Positions 12,318 to 21,908 of a DNA stretch of 64,000 bases are shown here, piece after piece. This stretch comes from Symbiodinium sp. CCMP2592. Lineage: Eukaryota; Sar; Dinophyceae; Suessiales; Symbiodiniaceae. The notes under the pieces are model-generated. The model was not told where the DNA came from. It did no database searches and saw only the letters and a list, made by a program, of their open reading frames with translations. Within the stretch, counting starts at the first letter, position 1, and the number at the start of each line of letters is the position of its first letter. The stretch lies in the NCBI GenBank assembly GCA_905221615.1, contig CAJNDT010003402.1, forward strand, positions 424,750-488,749, given 5' to 3'. A program made the position numbers and the translations under genes.

Positions 12318-12750
12318 CTACAGTCTTTCAAAAAGAGACATGTTTAGAAACTTCTCGAGGATGACACTGCTGCAGTAGCAGCACATCGAACTGAACACAA
12401 ATGGAACACTCCCAAACCGAGTCAAGTGACAGCTCATGACACTGAGCTTCGTCTGCTGCTCCGGGCCCCCCGCAAGAACGGTCAGGGCACGGTTGCAAGT
12501 GACGCTGGCACCCCCCGATGGAGTCAAGATGCCATCACAGAAAGCCCTCTGGGCCTCCACCCCCAGTGTGATGGACAACATGACTCTGGAATCGCGAAAT
12601 GTCTGCAGAGCACGGGGGGTTACTGACTCTAAGGTTGGCTCGTGACACATCGACGTTGAGAATCCCAAGCGTCTCGCTGACACTGACAGGCTGTCCTCCG
12701 GGTTTGATATTTTCGGAAGGTTGAGGAAGTTACTACCTTCTGTTTGGTGA
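12318..12750 (-). CDS. Exon of unknown protein
   Basis: A minus-strand open frame containing NFLNLPKISNPEDSLSVSAR and later ALTVLAGGPEQQTKLSV. The upstream side (12770-12900) is AT-rich and looks like an intron. No domain is recognised. It is probably part of the unknown gene that includes 11633-12187. Confidence 0.4.
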
Positions 12751-12906
12751 AGTTGACTCTGATTTATAGTATTGCTTTTTTGTGCATACACAAATAACAA
12801 CAGTAACAACAATTAGCTACTATGGTAGCTATTATTTTGAATTATTACACTGGTTTTAGTTTCAGCGAGTTGCCTTCTGACAACTCCTAAGTTGAACCTG
12901 AAGTAC

Positions 12907-13101
12907 TTACCTGTGTGTCTGTCGTTGCTGCAGGATGCTCAAGACATTTAACCCTGCTGATAGCAAACACTGTAAACTCTGACAGGGCACGTAGAAAGCA
13001 GCCAGCTCACTCTGGTGGAAAACCGTCCCTTTCTTGACACTGAAGTCCGCCGCAGTGGGGACAAAGTCTCTTTTGGAAAGACAGGCGTAGAAGGTCGCCA
13101 T
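12907..13101 (-). CDS. Possible exon of unknown protein
   Basis: The frame begins MATFYACLSKRDFVPTAADF and ends near SILQQRQTHR at a probable GT donor. The ATG is at 13101. It could be the first exon of the unknown gene that continues leftward through 11016, or an internal exon. No family is recognised. Confidence 0.35.
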   Translation of the reverse strand: MATFYACLSKRDFVPTAADFSVKKGTVFHQSELAAFYVPCQSLQCLLSAGLNVLSILQQRQTHR

Positions 13102-13508
13102 GACTCTGCAACTGACAACAAGGGATCAGAAAGGGACACGGACGGCAATGACACTGACAGACTGGAGCCAAGAAGCCGCAGTGACCACTGGCATTTCATC
13201 TTGACAGACCAACAAATGACAACTGCTTTAGCAACCACCTCAACTGCTGAGCCTCGGACAGCAATGGCAATGATCGGACCATGGAAACCTGGCAACTGAC
13301 AGCTGCACAGTCAGTGCTTGGCAGTGTTCTGACTCATCTTTTTTGAATGGCGCTGCAGCTCTTGACGCTCAGCAGCATGCATCCGTGTCTAGTGACACTG
13401 AACGCACGGGCATTCTTATTAATTAAAGTTGGATTGACACTGCCACTGCCACACAGGTTCCACATCCCCGGTGGATCCCAAAAGCAGCTCGGGCTCCAAG
13501 TGACACGA

Positions 13509-13856
13509 CTAACACTGGATGATGAAGGCGTTCTTTCGTTCAAGGAACCCTGCGACCTTCTGACTCTGAATCTGTGAAACAGAGCAGGACACCTCGACAT
13601 CACTCTGAGTCTGACTCTGAGTCTGCGAGTCCGAGCATGACATCTGCACATCGCCAGACTGTGGGCGAGGTGTCGTCATAATAATATCATCGTGACCCTC
13701 GGCCTTCGCCTCCGACACTGAACCTTCACCAGAACACTGGGCCTGCTTCTTTGACTCTGCAGCCATTCTCGCATCATACCTGTCGGCACATTCGATGACC
13801 CTGGTGAGGCGGTCTTCCAACAGCTTGGCATTCGCCCACACCTCGGATGATGTCAA
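13509..13856 (-). CDS. Possible exon, SQ-rich protein
   Basis: The minus frame contains EVWANAKLLEDRLTRVIECA, which is helix-like, followed by a run of SQ/TQ dipeptides generated by overlapping copies of the AGNGTCA motif. An AT-rich stretch lies immediately upstream (13865-14035). No family is recognised. A second minus frame over part of the same stretch (to about 13334) is also open, so the true frame downstream is unclear. Confidence 0.35.
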   Translation of the reverse strand: MTSSEVWANAKLLEDRLTRVIECADRYDARMAAESKKQAQCSGEGSVSEAKAEGHDDIIMTTPRPQSGDVQMSCSDSQTQSQTQSDVEVSCSVSQIQSQKVAGFLERKNAFIIQC

Positions 13857-14182
13857 CTAGCTAGTGTTGTTTATTAACTGTTGCAGAGTAATATCACAAC
13901 AGTCAGTCATTACGACCATCAGCTGTAGCTGCTGCTGCAGTTATAACGACGACAAGAACTGTCAGACTAATAATAAAATAATCAGAACAACATATTCGAG
14001 AAATCATACTCATTCGTCATTGATAGACAGTGAATGACACCTGCTGTTTCACATCGTAAGTACAGACAGACTCTACTATCTTCCCATCACAATCAATAAA
14101 GCCGGGCACAAATCACATCCACAGTGACAAGCAGATTAGGTCTAAGTCTAAACTCAATAAATATGACTACTGTTAAACGTTA

Positions 14183-14455
14183 CTATCCAGTGCAAGGAGC
14201 TGACACTCGCAACTCGTCACGTCTTCGCCTCAGCCTTTCCACCGAGTATCGCCCTTCGTCCACCCAGTTCGTGATGACTCTCCATCCTTGACGCTTCTTA
14301 TGACTCTGGGCTGGCTCTGACATCCTGCAGACCATCTTGGACTCTAAAAGGGCGGTGACACTGTAACTCTGAGAGGCCGAAACAGCAACATTATTGTTGT
14401 GCACACTGCGACACTGCTGTCGTAAATGACGCAATTCAACCAAGGATTCTGACAC
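14183..14455 (-). CDS. 3'-terminal exon of unknown, basic protein
   Basis: The minus frame ends GRYSVERLRRRRDELRVSAPCTG before a stop at 14183. The composition is arginine-rich and helix-like at the end. The 5' side is unresolved. No family is recognised. Confidence 0.35.
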   Translation of the reverse strand: MSESLVELRHLRQQCRSVHNNNVAVSASQSYSVTALLESKMVCRMSEPAQSHKKRQGWRVITNWVDEGRYSVERLRRRRDELRVSAPCTG

Positions 14456-16200
14456 TGCCTGACACTGTCCAAATCATGCCAGGTAAGCCACGAAGCAATG
14501 GAGCTTTGACCCTGGCACGGTTAGCGTTCGTGCGGGGTTCGGCAGGGTTTGTTACATGCTCTGTGCCTGTTGCTGCAAATGAATGACTCTGACAATGAAT
14601 CACAGGTGCACTATGTCATGAAGCAGCAGTTCAAACCAAGGACAAAACCCCAGGGATTCCTGCTGAATCTAACATGACACCTGTTGCCTGCCACATGGGG
14701 AAAGACAGAACAGGCCTCGCAACTTCCCCATCGTCTGACACTGACCTCACAGAGAAAGGAGATATAATTGGTGCTGCGTTGTGACACTTTCACCCTGAAT
14801 CATGTCGTCGAAAAGTTAACACCTTCAGCATATTCAGGCTGTGTTCCCAAAGCCGTGCATCAGACACTGAATCTGCATCAGAATGCCGTCTCACAACATG
14901 ACTGACTGAGAAAACTGTTAAACAGAGTGTGCCAGTAACACTGTACTCTTGCATTGGATGCTCCAAGCATACAGGCAATGTTGCTCGACCACGATGGACC
15001 CATCATGTGACATACCCACAAGAGCAAAGGAGCAACTGTTCGAACGTCTGAGGCTGACACATGCTATTGCTTGCCGGCTTTGGCTGCTTTGCAGCTTCAT
15101 CGCCTGCAGTGACTGATGCTCTGAGATACCACTCCGAATGTCCCAGCACACAGGACTGACTCAGCGACAAAGTCAGTGTCATTGTTCGTTAAATACTGTT
15201 TAACTGTGACTAGTGAATTAAATATTCAGATCCCAGCTCCCTTCTGCAGTTGCGACATGACACTCAGCCCCAGGAAACATGGCAAGCACTTCCAAGCTGT
15301 TTGAGGTCACACTCACCCTCTGGAAGCTGAGCCTTCTGCAAGGCCGAGCAATTGGACCATGACACTGACCTGGATCGGACACAGTTGGTGTATGTGTGAG
15401 ACAATGATTACGACCAATAGTGTCATAGCAATAAATTATACTATTATTGTCTGACACTTCACACGTGCCACAACCATTCAACCGGCATGGCCTCGCCCAA
15501 GGTAGGTCGGTGTTCCAGCTGCTCCTTGGTCTGACAGCTTAGAGGCTTAGAGAGACATGGAACGACTCCACATTGAGGAATCTTGGCTGAAACTATTAAT
15601 AAGTGTCCATAACCCTCCCATGTGTCAAAGACCAGTCTCCTTTCACATAAGAGCCATCAACATAAGCAGCAAAAGACAGTCAGTGCCTCAATGACACAGT
15701 GTGCAGCCTCAGAAAATAGTGGCATGCCAATACGAAGGCCCAGGACTCTGAGACTGCTGCTTTGCCCAGCAAACGTAGCAGCACTTCGGAGCCGCAGTAT
15801 GACACTGACACCTCGGAGATACATGGTCAGGAGGCAGTGCTGTGATCTGAGTGTGCAAGGTGACACTACTGGGCAAAATCTCTCCCGAAGCACGCACGAC
15901 AACCACGGTTTAACAATGCCCCTGCACACTCAAAATAAGCAGGTGTCCTTTTTTCCACAATGACACCTGCCATCTCATGTGGGAAGACCACAACGTGACG
16001 TCTTCACGTGACACACCCACACTGGCAAAGTCGGCAATGACTCACTGCAGTCGAGCTGTGACACTAAGCCTTCAAGTCAGCAGTGTGACCACTGACCCTG
16101 ACATCGCTAATCGACATCAAAAGCACGGTGCAGTGCATAACGCTTGCCCCAACCAGACGTTGATCGCCGAAGCTTCGTCCGAGACCGTGACGCTTCATGC
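14456..16200. other. Motif-bearing stretch without a resolvable gene
   Basis: TGACNCT continues at high density. Minus-strand open frames at 14918-15151, 15218-15481 and 15657-15929 are short and low-complexity, and I cannot support any of them as a gene. It may be a mix of diverged exons and untranslated sequence. Confidence 0.4.
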
Positions 16201-17995
16201 CTAGCAGACTTTCTTGACTTCTTGCCGAGCTTCTTCTTGGTCTTCTTCGCAAGCACCCTCCTGACTCTCTTTCTTGAACCCTTCTGATTCGGTAGCGACT
16301 GTGACTCTGCAAAGAGTGGTAGAAGCAAAGCCTTGTCGAAGTTGTCTGGTAACACTGGCCGTCCATTGTTTCGCATGTCCTTGACTCTGAGAAGGCTCAG
16401 ACCCACCAGTGTGACCGCTGCGACGACCTCGATGTGCCTGGGCTGTCGCTGTGTGAGGTGGGGTGGTTTTTATGGCACTACTGATATAGGTTTCGAAACG
16501 ACATTCGCCGAGGCACATGGTGTTGCCTGCAAGGCTTGACAGCTGACTGCTTGTTATCGACACCGGTTCCAGCTGGTCCATTGGGAAACCATGTAGAATC
16601 ATCTTCTCCATAGGGGTAATGACACTCTGGCTTTTGACACTGTACAGCACTGACCCTGGAGTGATGCAAGGGCAGTAGCCATCACAAGCCCAGGCACCGC
16701 GGCCAAGAGACTGTGACACATCCACAACCAAGTCATCCTTGCTGTGACACTGGTATGTCAGCTGCAGTGCGTCTTTCATCCGCGGTGTGAGTCCAGAGTC
16801 ACCACCAGCTATGACTCTGCAAGTGTCCAGTCGGTGCGTTTTTCGAAACACAGCATGCTCACGCTCCCACTCTTGGACAGGTGGCCTTTTCCCTCTGACT
16901 CTAGTCTTGCATGTTGTGGGCTTGGGTTTTTGGCGTCTCTGACACTTCTCTTTCTCTGGATAAAGACTCTGTAGCTCATGATCCTTCCCCAAAAGACGAT
17001 CATGTAGGCTGACACTCAAAGGGCGCTTCATAGAGTTGAAAACTTTGCAACCCAATGATTGAAGCGACTCTACATTGTCTGTGATCAAAAGGTCCTTCCT
17101 CAGTGCCAAAATATAAACTCTTGGACGCCTGACACTATGTCCCAGCATCGTCGGGCAAACGACAAAGTGGAACAGGCGATATGGCCTCAGGCACTGCATC
17201 CTTGACGCTATGTCGGAGATGAACCGCAGGATCCCGACAACGTTCTCGAAAATGGCTAACGCTGGTGTCAAGGCCAGAGTCACTTCCAGCATAGCCTGCA
17301 TTGATGTATTGTAATTCATAAAATTATTATATATTATATCTGCTACTTATTTATAGGCAACAAAAACAATAATTCAATTTAAGCCAATTAAATATCTATA
17401 ATATTGAAACCAAAATGAGATACTCTGCTAAGTAGTGACTATTAATGTGTAATATCAATGTGTCAGCCCATTGCAGGATGCTACACTACAGGGAACAGCT
17501 TACCGAATGACCCTGCCAATGGTGTTACATTACCCGCCCGGCCTTGAAGGGAGCAAAGTCCTGACTCTCGAAAAAGAGACTCCTGTTGTTGAGTCTTGAC
17601 GACGGCTTGCAAGGGAAACCACAGTAATAGCTGTTGACACTGGGCAGTTCACTAGGGTGGCGACTGACCATGTCTTCGAAAACTTGTGGCTGACTCTGGC
17701 CCCGCTGCTTTGACGTCTGCACAATCCAGTCTCGACAATGTGTCATCTTGTCTGAAGCGAACTTGTGAGTGACACTGAGTCCGAGGGCGTGCAGTGCAAA
17801 GATCGGGGCATCAGCCCCACTGCAATCCGTGCCCACATCAAGATGGACGGAGCTGACACTCGCATCTCTCAGACCATGTTCCTGGAGCCAGGAAGTCCTC
17901 GAGGACTGACACTGGCAGAGCATTGGGCGAACCCAGCTGTTGAGACACTGCAATGGTTGCGACTGCGGCTTTCCATGGTCACGAAAGAAAACCAT
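16201..17995 (-). CDS. C5-cytosine DNA methyltransferase, two exons
   Basis: Exon 1 (17995-17534, 154 codons from an ATG) carries motif I as GTDCSGADAPIFAL (about residues 55-68) and motif IV as GFPCKPSS, with the catalytic Cys at residue 129. A phase-0 GT-AG intron (17296-17533, 238 bp, AT-rich) follows, with the GTAATG donor after the codon for Arg154. Exon 2 (17295-16201) opens with the ENV element (ALAIFENVVGILRF). It then has the RRPRVYILALR stretch expected of motif VIII, VDVSQS, an LHGFPMDQ segment and LAGNTMCLG (motifs IX-X). The spliced product is 518 residues, the order is complete and no key residue is missing. It should transfer methyl groups to cytosine-5 in DNA; the target sequence is not deducible. 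The last 70 residues are low-complexity, and another minus frame over 16107-16330 encodes a Lys/Arg-rich tail, so the 3' end may be frameshifted or alternatively spliced. Confidence 0.85.
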
Positions 17996-18000
17996 TCTGT

Positions 18001-18420
18001 CCGACTCTAATTTTCGCTGTCTGACACCGTTGCTAGTTTTGACACTCTGAATGCAATGAGCGGTTTCTCTAGCTGGCTTGCAGTCAACGATGAATATTAC
18101 ATTAGATTATTTAATATGTCTTAAATTTCAATATTAACTAAATTCTTATTAAATTATTATTCTTTAAGTCACCCAAAACAAATAGTTCAGGATTAAGTGT
18201 TCATGATGCAACTGGCATTAATGAATCTGAAATCAATATCCATTTAATTTGTGCTACTTCAGAATACCAACTGCAGCTTCTCAACACAATTAATATAATC
18301 TGTTCATATAGTACTGAATGACCATTAAATCCAACTTGACTCTGCTCTTCGGACGAGCAGCAGAAGCTCACAGGCTGCATGCATGTGGAAAAAAGTCTGC
18401 GTCAGCTGACATGATTCAAT
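18001..18420. other. AT-rich spacer upstream of the methyltransferase
   Basis: 18060-18330 is AT-rich and contains no TGACNCT motif, like the introns. It may hold the promoter or a first intron of the methyltransferase gene. No sites are recognised. Confidence 0.4.
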
Positions 18421-20221
18421 CAATCACTGGCATGATCTTGCATACACATTGAGTCCCCGGCAAAACACCGTGCACACGGATCTGCAAAGACACCTGGCCG
18501 GCCGAAGGCTGATATTGACAGCTGACAAACAGAGTTGAACAAACTGCCAAGTGCGAACCTAAAGAGGGAACTCAGCATGACAACCTGGCACTGGCTGCTG
18601 GCACTTGACACTCAGCAATGATTCGTCTTTTTCGCGCAAGCAAGCATCAAAACTGTGTCATTATGATGCACCACAAATTTGCGTGACGGTGCATCGTGAC
18701 TTGACAATGTAGTCAACTGCAGCGATGACTCTGACTCTGAAACTGACCACCGGCTGCTTTTGCTTCCAAAACTCAGCAGGAATGACNNNNNNNNNNNNNN
18801 NNNNNNNNNNNNNNNNNNNNNNNNNNNNNNNNNNNNNNNNNNNNNNNNNNNNNNNNNNNNNNNNNNNNNNNNNNNNNNNNNNNNNNGATCGCACCCTGCA
18901 ACATGGTAGTGTTGACTCTCTGACCATTGAACTTCACACCTGACTCTTCAAAGCGCTTCAACACAGATGCTTGGCTGCCCTCAGAAGCGATCGCATTGAC
19001 CCTCTTTGCGAAGGTGTGGAAGCTATCCGCCAAAGCACCGACCCTGACTCTCTCTGAGTGCTTCAAGGCCTCTATGATTAACTCTTTCTCATCAAGATTG
19101 AATGCCCGAATCGTGACACTCAAGGCCATTGTGTGGAGCTCCCAGACTCTTGACTCTTCCAGAGGCGGTAGCACAGTGGCCTTTGACTCTTCATCCAAAG
19201 CCTGGCCCATGCTCAAGTACCAAGCGAAAAGCCTGGCTGACCCTGCAATGAGCTGCAACCCTTTAGGCCACACAGGAAGTCGACCGAGATCTTTTGACTC
19301 TGCCAGGAACGGGTCTGAGAAATGCAGCCTGACTCCTGACACTTTCTTGGAGTTGTTGCTGACACTGTGCATCAAGGCAGTCTGAACCTCAATGACCTCT
19401 GACACCGAAGGTTCTTCAAGAAGAAGACGGTTGTGGCCCGGATGACCCTGACCCTGGAGAAACAAGGAAAACGGGTCCAGCCAGTAGATGGATCCACCAG
19501 CTTCATACATCGAGGTTCTTGTGACACTGACACTGCAATTGTCAGGGTTCCACACCTCCTTGTAGTTCGTGACTCTGGCCTTGTCACATGTGATCTCCAA
19601 GGGCGGGATGTCATGCAGCTTCTGGCCATGACTCTGGAGTCGCTCTGGAAGTTGTTGGTGCACCTGACACTGACACTGACATCAATTGTCAAATCAAACT
19701 ACAACATAAAACTGACACTGTCTAGATTTGTCAGACGTCTGCGTATAAAATCCCCTAAGAAACACTGGCAAACTAAATCTGTTGCTAATTTCAGAGCCAA
19801 GCACAAAGCGAATGGCACTCTTCATGAAAATGTACGCTCCAGTCGTCTTTGACTCTTCCTCGTCCGGAAGTGCAGGCATGGGCATGCGAGTTGACACTGG
19901 TGTGCTCTCCTTTGCCTTCAACTTTTCCACAGGAATAACCAAATCGTCACCTGGAGGTGACACTTCTGGCTCTTGCTCAGCCATTTTCACTGTCGGTGAC
20001 GCTGGAGGTGAAGCTGGCTTCTGTGACCCCTGCTGGGGAGTCGCCTGAGGCCTTGGAGGCAGCTGACTCTTGGGCGATTCGGAAGGCTGCACCAAAGGAT
20101 CTTTCTGTTGTGGCACTGACCCTGAAGGCTCTTTCAGTTGCAGCACTGACCCTGAAGGCTCTTTCTGCTCTGGCACTGACCCTGTGTCAGGCTTTTTCGG
20201 GGCCCGTCTTGGCTGCACCAC
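18420..20221 (-). CDS. Unknown protein with proline-rich N-terminal part
   Basis: A frame from about 20221 to 19800 encodes a low-complexity region rich in P, Q, S and E, including three repeats of the type EPSGSVLQLK/EPSGSVPQQK. A short AT-rich stretch (about 19700-19790) follows. A second frame, 19663 to the gap, contains WLDPFSLFLQGQGHPGHNRL, then GLQLIAGSARLFAWYLSMGQ, then helix-rich ELIIEALKHSERVRVGALAD. The coding sequence runs into the 100-N gap, so the C-terminus is not visible; the continuation to 18420 is a guess. No family is recognised. AGNGTCA copies occur in more than one frame. Confidence 0.4.
18787..18886. other. Assembly gap, 100 N
   Basis: Exactly 100 undetermined bases, which is a conventional scaffold-gap size, so the true length is unknown. 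It interrupts a minus-strand open frame. Confidence 0.99.
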
Positions 20222-20421
20222 TTTCGGGCAGGGTTGACCATGGCGGATGACACTGACTCTGTGCTAGTGGCTCGAATGATCCTAGATGGCAAGATCTGCG
20301 ACTCTTTACGTTCGATTCTGGGGTATGCCAATACCTCGATCGTTGGCGCCAACGGCCGACCTAGTGACATGTGCAGAACGCATGAGCCAATACCTCAAAG
20401 AGCTCAGACAAGTGTTGACGC

Positions 20422-20511
20422 TATTGGCATATGCATACTGGGTATGCCAATACCTCGGCCGTTGGCGCCAACGATCGAGGTATTGGCATACCCAGTATGC
20501 ATATGCCAATA
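20422..20511. repeat. 90-bp near-perfect palindrome
   Basis: The arms meet at GGCGCC (20464-20469). The left arm includes ATTGGCATATGCATACTGGG, and the right arm is its inverse, with the outer bases pairing at 20422 and 20511. The only clear mismatches are GC against AT near CCTCGGCCG/CGATCGAGG. A shorter, related palindrome (TATGCCAATACCTCG then GTTGGCGCCAAC) is at about 20323-20365. Confidence 0.85.
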
Positions 20512-20599
20512 CCTTTTACAGCGAAGTCTGACCTCTGATGTGCAGCGGGCCTTGGTTCTCTCGACGATGTGACTCTGGATGGGCGTTACCTGAAGCGGG

Positions 20600-21192
20600 C
20601 ACAACTGTGCAAACCCGGCATGCACAAGCTGCTGGGGCCTGACACTCCATTTTCCCCCAAGGTCCCCATTGCTCTCGAAACGACCACAGCTGTGGGTCTG
20701 ACAACTCAAGGAAACTCAGAAAGATATTAGTGTATAACAAACCCTATTAGTCTTCATGTGATGGATGCTTGGCCCCTGGGAAGGCTTTCCTGACTGCGAA
20801 GTCACAAGATTGACGACTTATTAGTATAGAATAATACAGAAATGTTGAGTTGCTTTTTATACAATTCCAATCTAACTAATTAAAATGAGGTGACGAAGCA
20901 ATTTGAAGAGGCATCTCTGCAACAAAATTTCACTGGACTAATGACACTACTGCACAACACCCTGCCTGCACAAGCTGCTGGGGCCCGACCTGGCAACGAG
21001 ACATCTGCATCTTTGAACTGTGCTGACTCTCCGGAAGGAAAATGCAATCTGAACTCTCCAGACAGCAAACGCCAACAATGACTGTTGACACTCCATTTTC
21101 CCCCATGCTCCCCATTGCTCTCGATACGACCACAGCTGTGGGTCTGACAACTGAGTGAAGGAAACTCAGAAAGGTTAGTGTCTAACAAACCC
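20600..21192. repeat. Duplicated segment of about 120 bp
   Basis: 20620-20752 and 20968-21192 share blocks such as CACAAGCTGCTGGGGCC, CCCATTGCTCTCGA, ACCACAGCTGTGGGTCTGAC and GTGT.TAACAAACCCTA in the same order, with an insertion in the second. Both copies carry minus-strand frames with the peptide DPQLWS.REQWG. This may be an exon duplication or a short dispersed repeat. Confidence 0.65.
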
Positions 21193-21245
21193 TAGTAGAG
21201 AAGGCTCGTACTATTCGTCTCTTCTAGGTAGGATTGACACTGACA

Positions 21246-21695
21246 CTAACCCTTCTTGACCCTTGTTTTTGGCTTCTTGGCTACTGGAGCTGACACTCCA
21301 AAGTGCCAAGCATTGCCTTTCTTTCCAGGCACCTGTCGCCTTGGGCACAAACGCCTGACTGCTGCCATTGCAGTGTGTAGTGACTCTAAGTCACTTATCT
21401 CAAAGCGGGCTTCTGAAGCCTGACAACTGAGTGTCCAAACAGATTCACGATTTTGGCAAATGTGTTTCATGACTCTGCTGACACTCGGGTAGTTGTGCTG
21501 AAACACTGGGGTTAGACAAAATATTATTGACTCTCCAGTGAATGCTGCGGGCTTGTAGTGTCTGATACTTTCCATCCTGGACTGACTCTGCCAGTCTTTC
21601 TTCCCGATCAAGCCACCACCATATGCCACCAGAGTCAGATAGGCCATGACACTGCCAAGCCTTGAGGTATTTTGGAAGGTTGTTGCACTTATCAA
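21246..21695 (-). CDS. Basic C-terminal exon, possibly of the transposase-like gene
   Basis: A minus frame with AAVRRLCPRRQVPGKKGNAW and a terminal APVAKKPKTRVKKG before the stop at 21246. The basic tail looks like a nuclear localisation or DNA-binding tail. It follows the transposase-like exon ending at 21909 after about 210 bp of AT-rich, intron-like sequence, so it may be that gene's last exon. The splice phase was not resolved. Confidence 0.4.
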   Translation of the reverse strand: MISATTFQNTSRLGSVMAYLTLVAYGGGLIGKKDWQSQSRMESIRHYKPAAFTGESIIFCLTPVFQHNYPSVSRVMKHICQNRESVWTLSCQASEARFEISDLESLHTAMAAVRRLCPRRQVPGKKGNAWHFGVSAPVAKKPKTRVKKG

Positions 21696-21908
21696 GTGTT
21701 GGTCTTAGTCTCAGACCTGACTACATGAATCAATCGTTTTGGGAAAATGATCAAGCCCGGGCCAACACACTTAAATATTGACTGTGTATTGAATAATATT
21801 AAAGTGACACACATTAAATTAAACTTAGTATTCTCTGACACTCTGTAAACTGTAGCAATTATTATTAATTAAATAACCCATCTCAACAAACAAATCCGAT
21901 ACTGGTCA

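Noticed and set aside
18927-19385. Plus-strand ORF of 152 codons
   Set aside because: It is antisense to the better-supported minus frame at 18773-19663 and lacks recognisable features.
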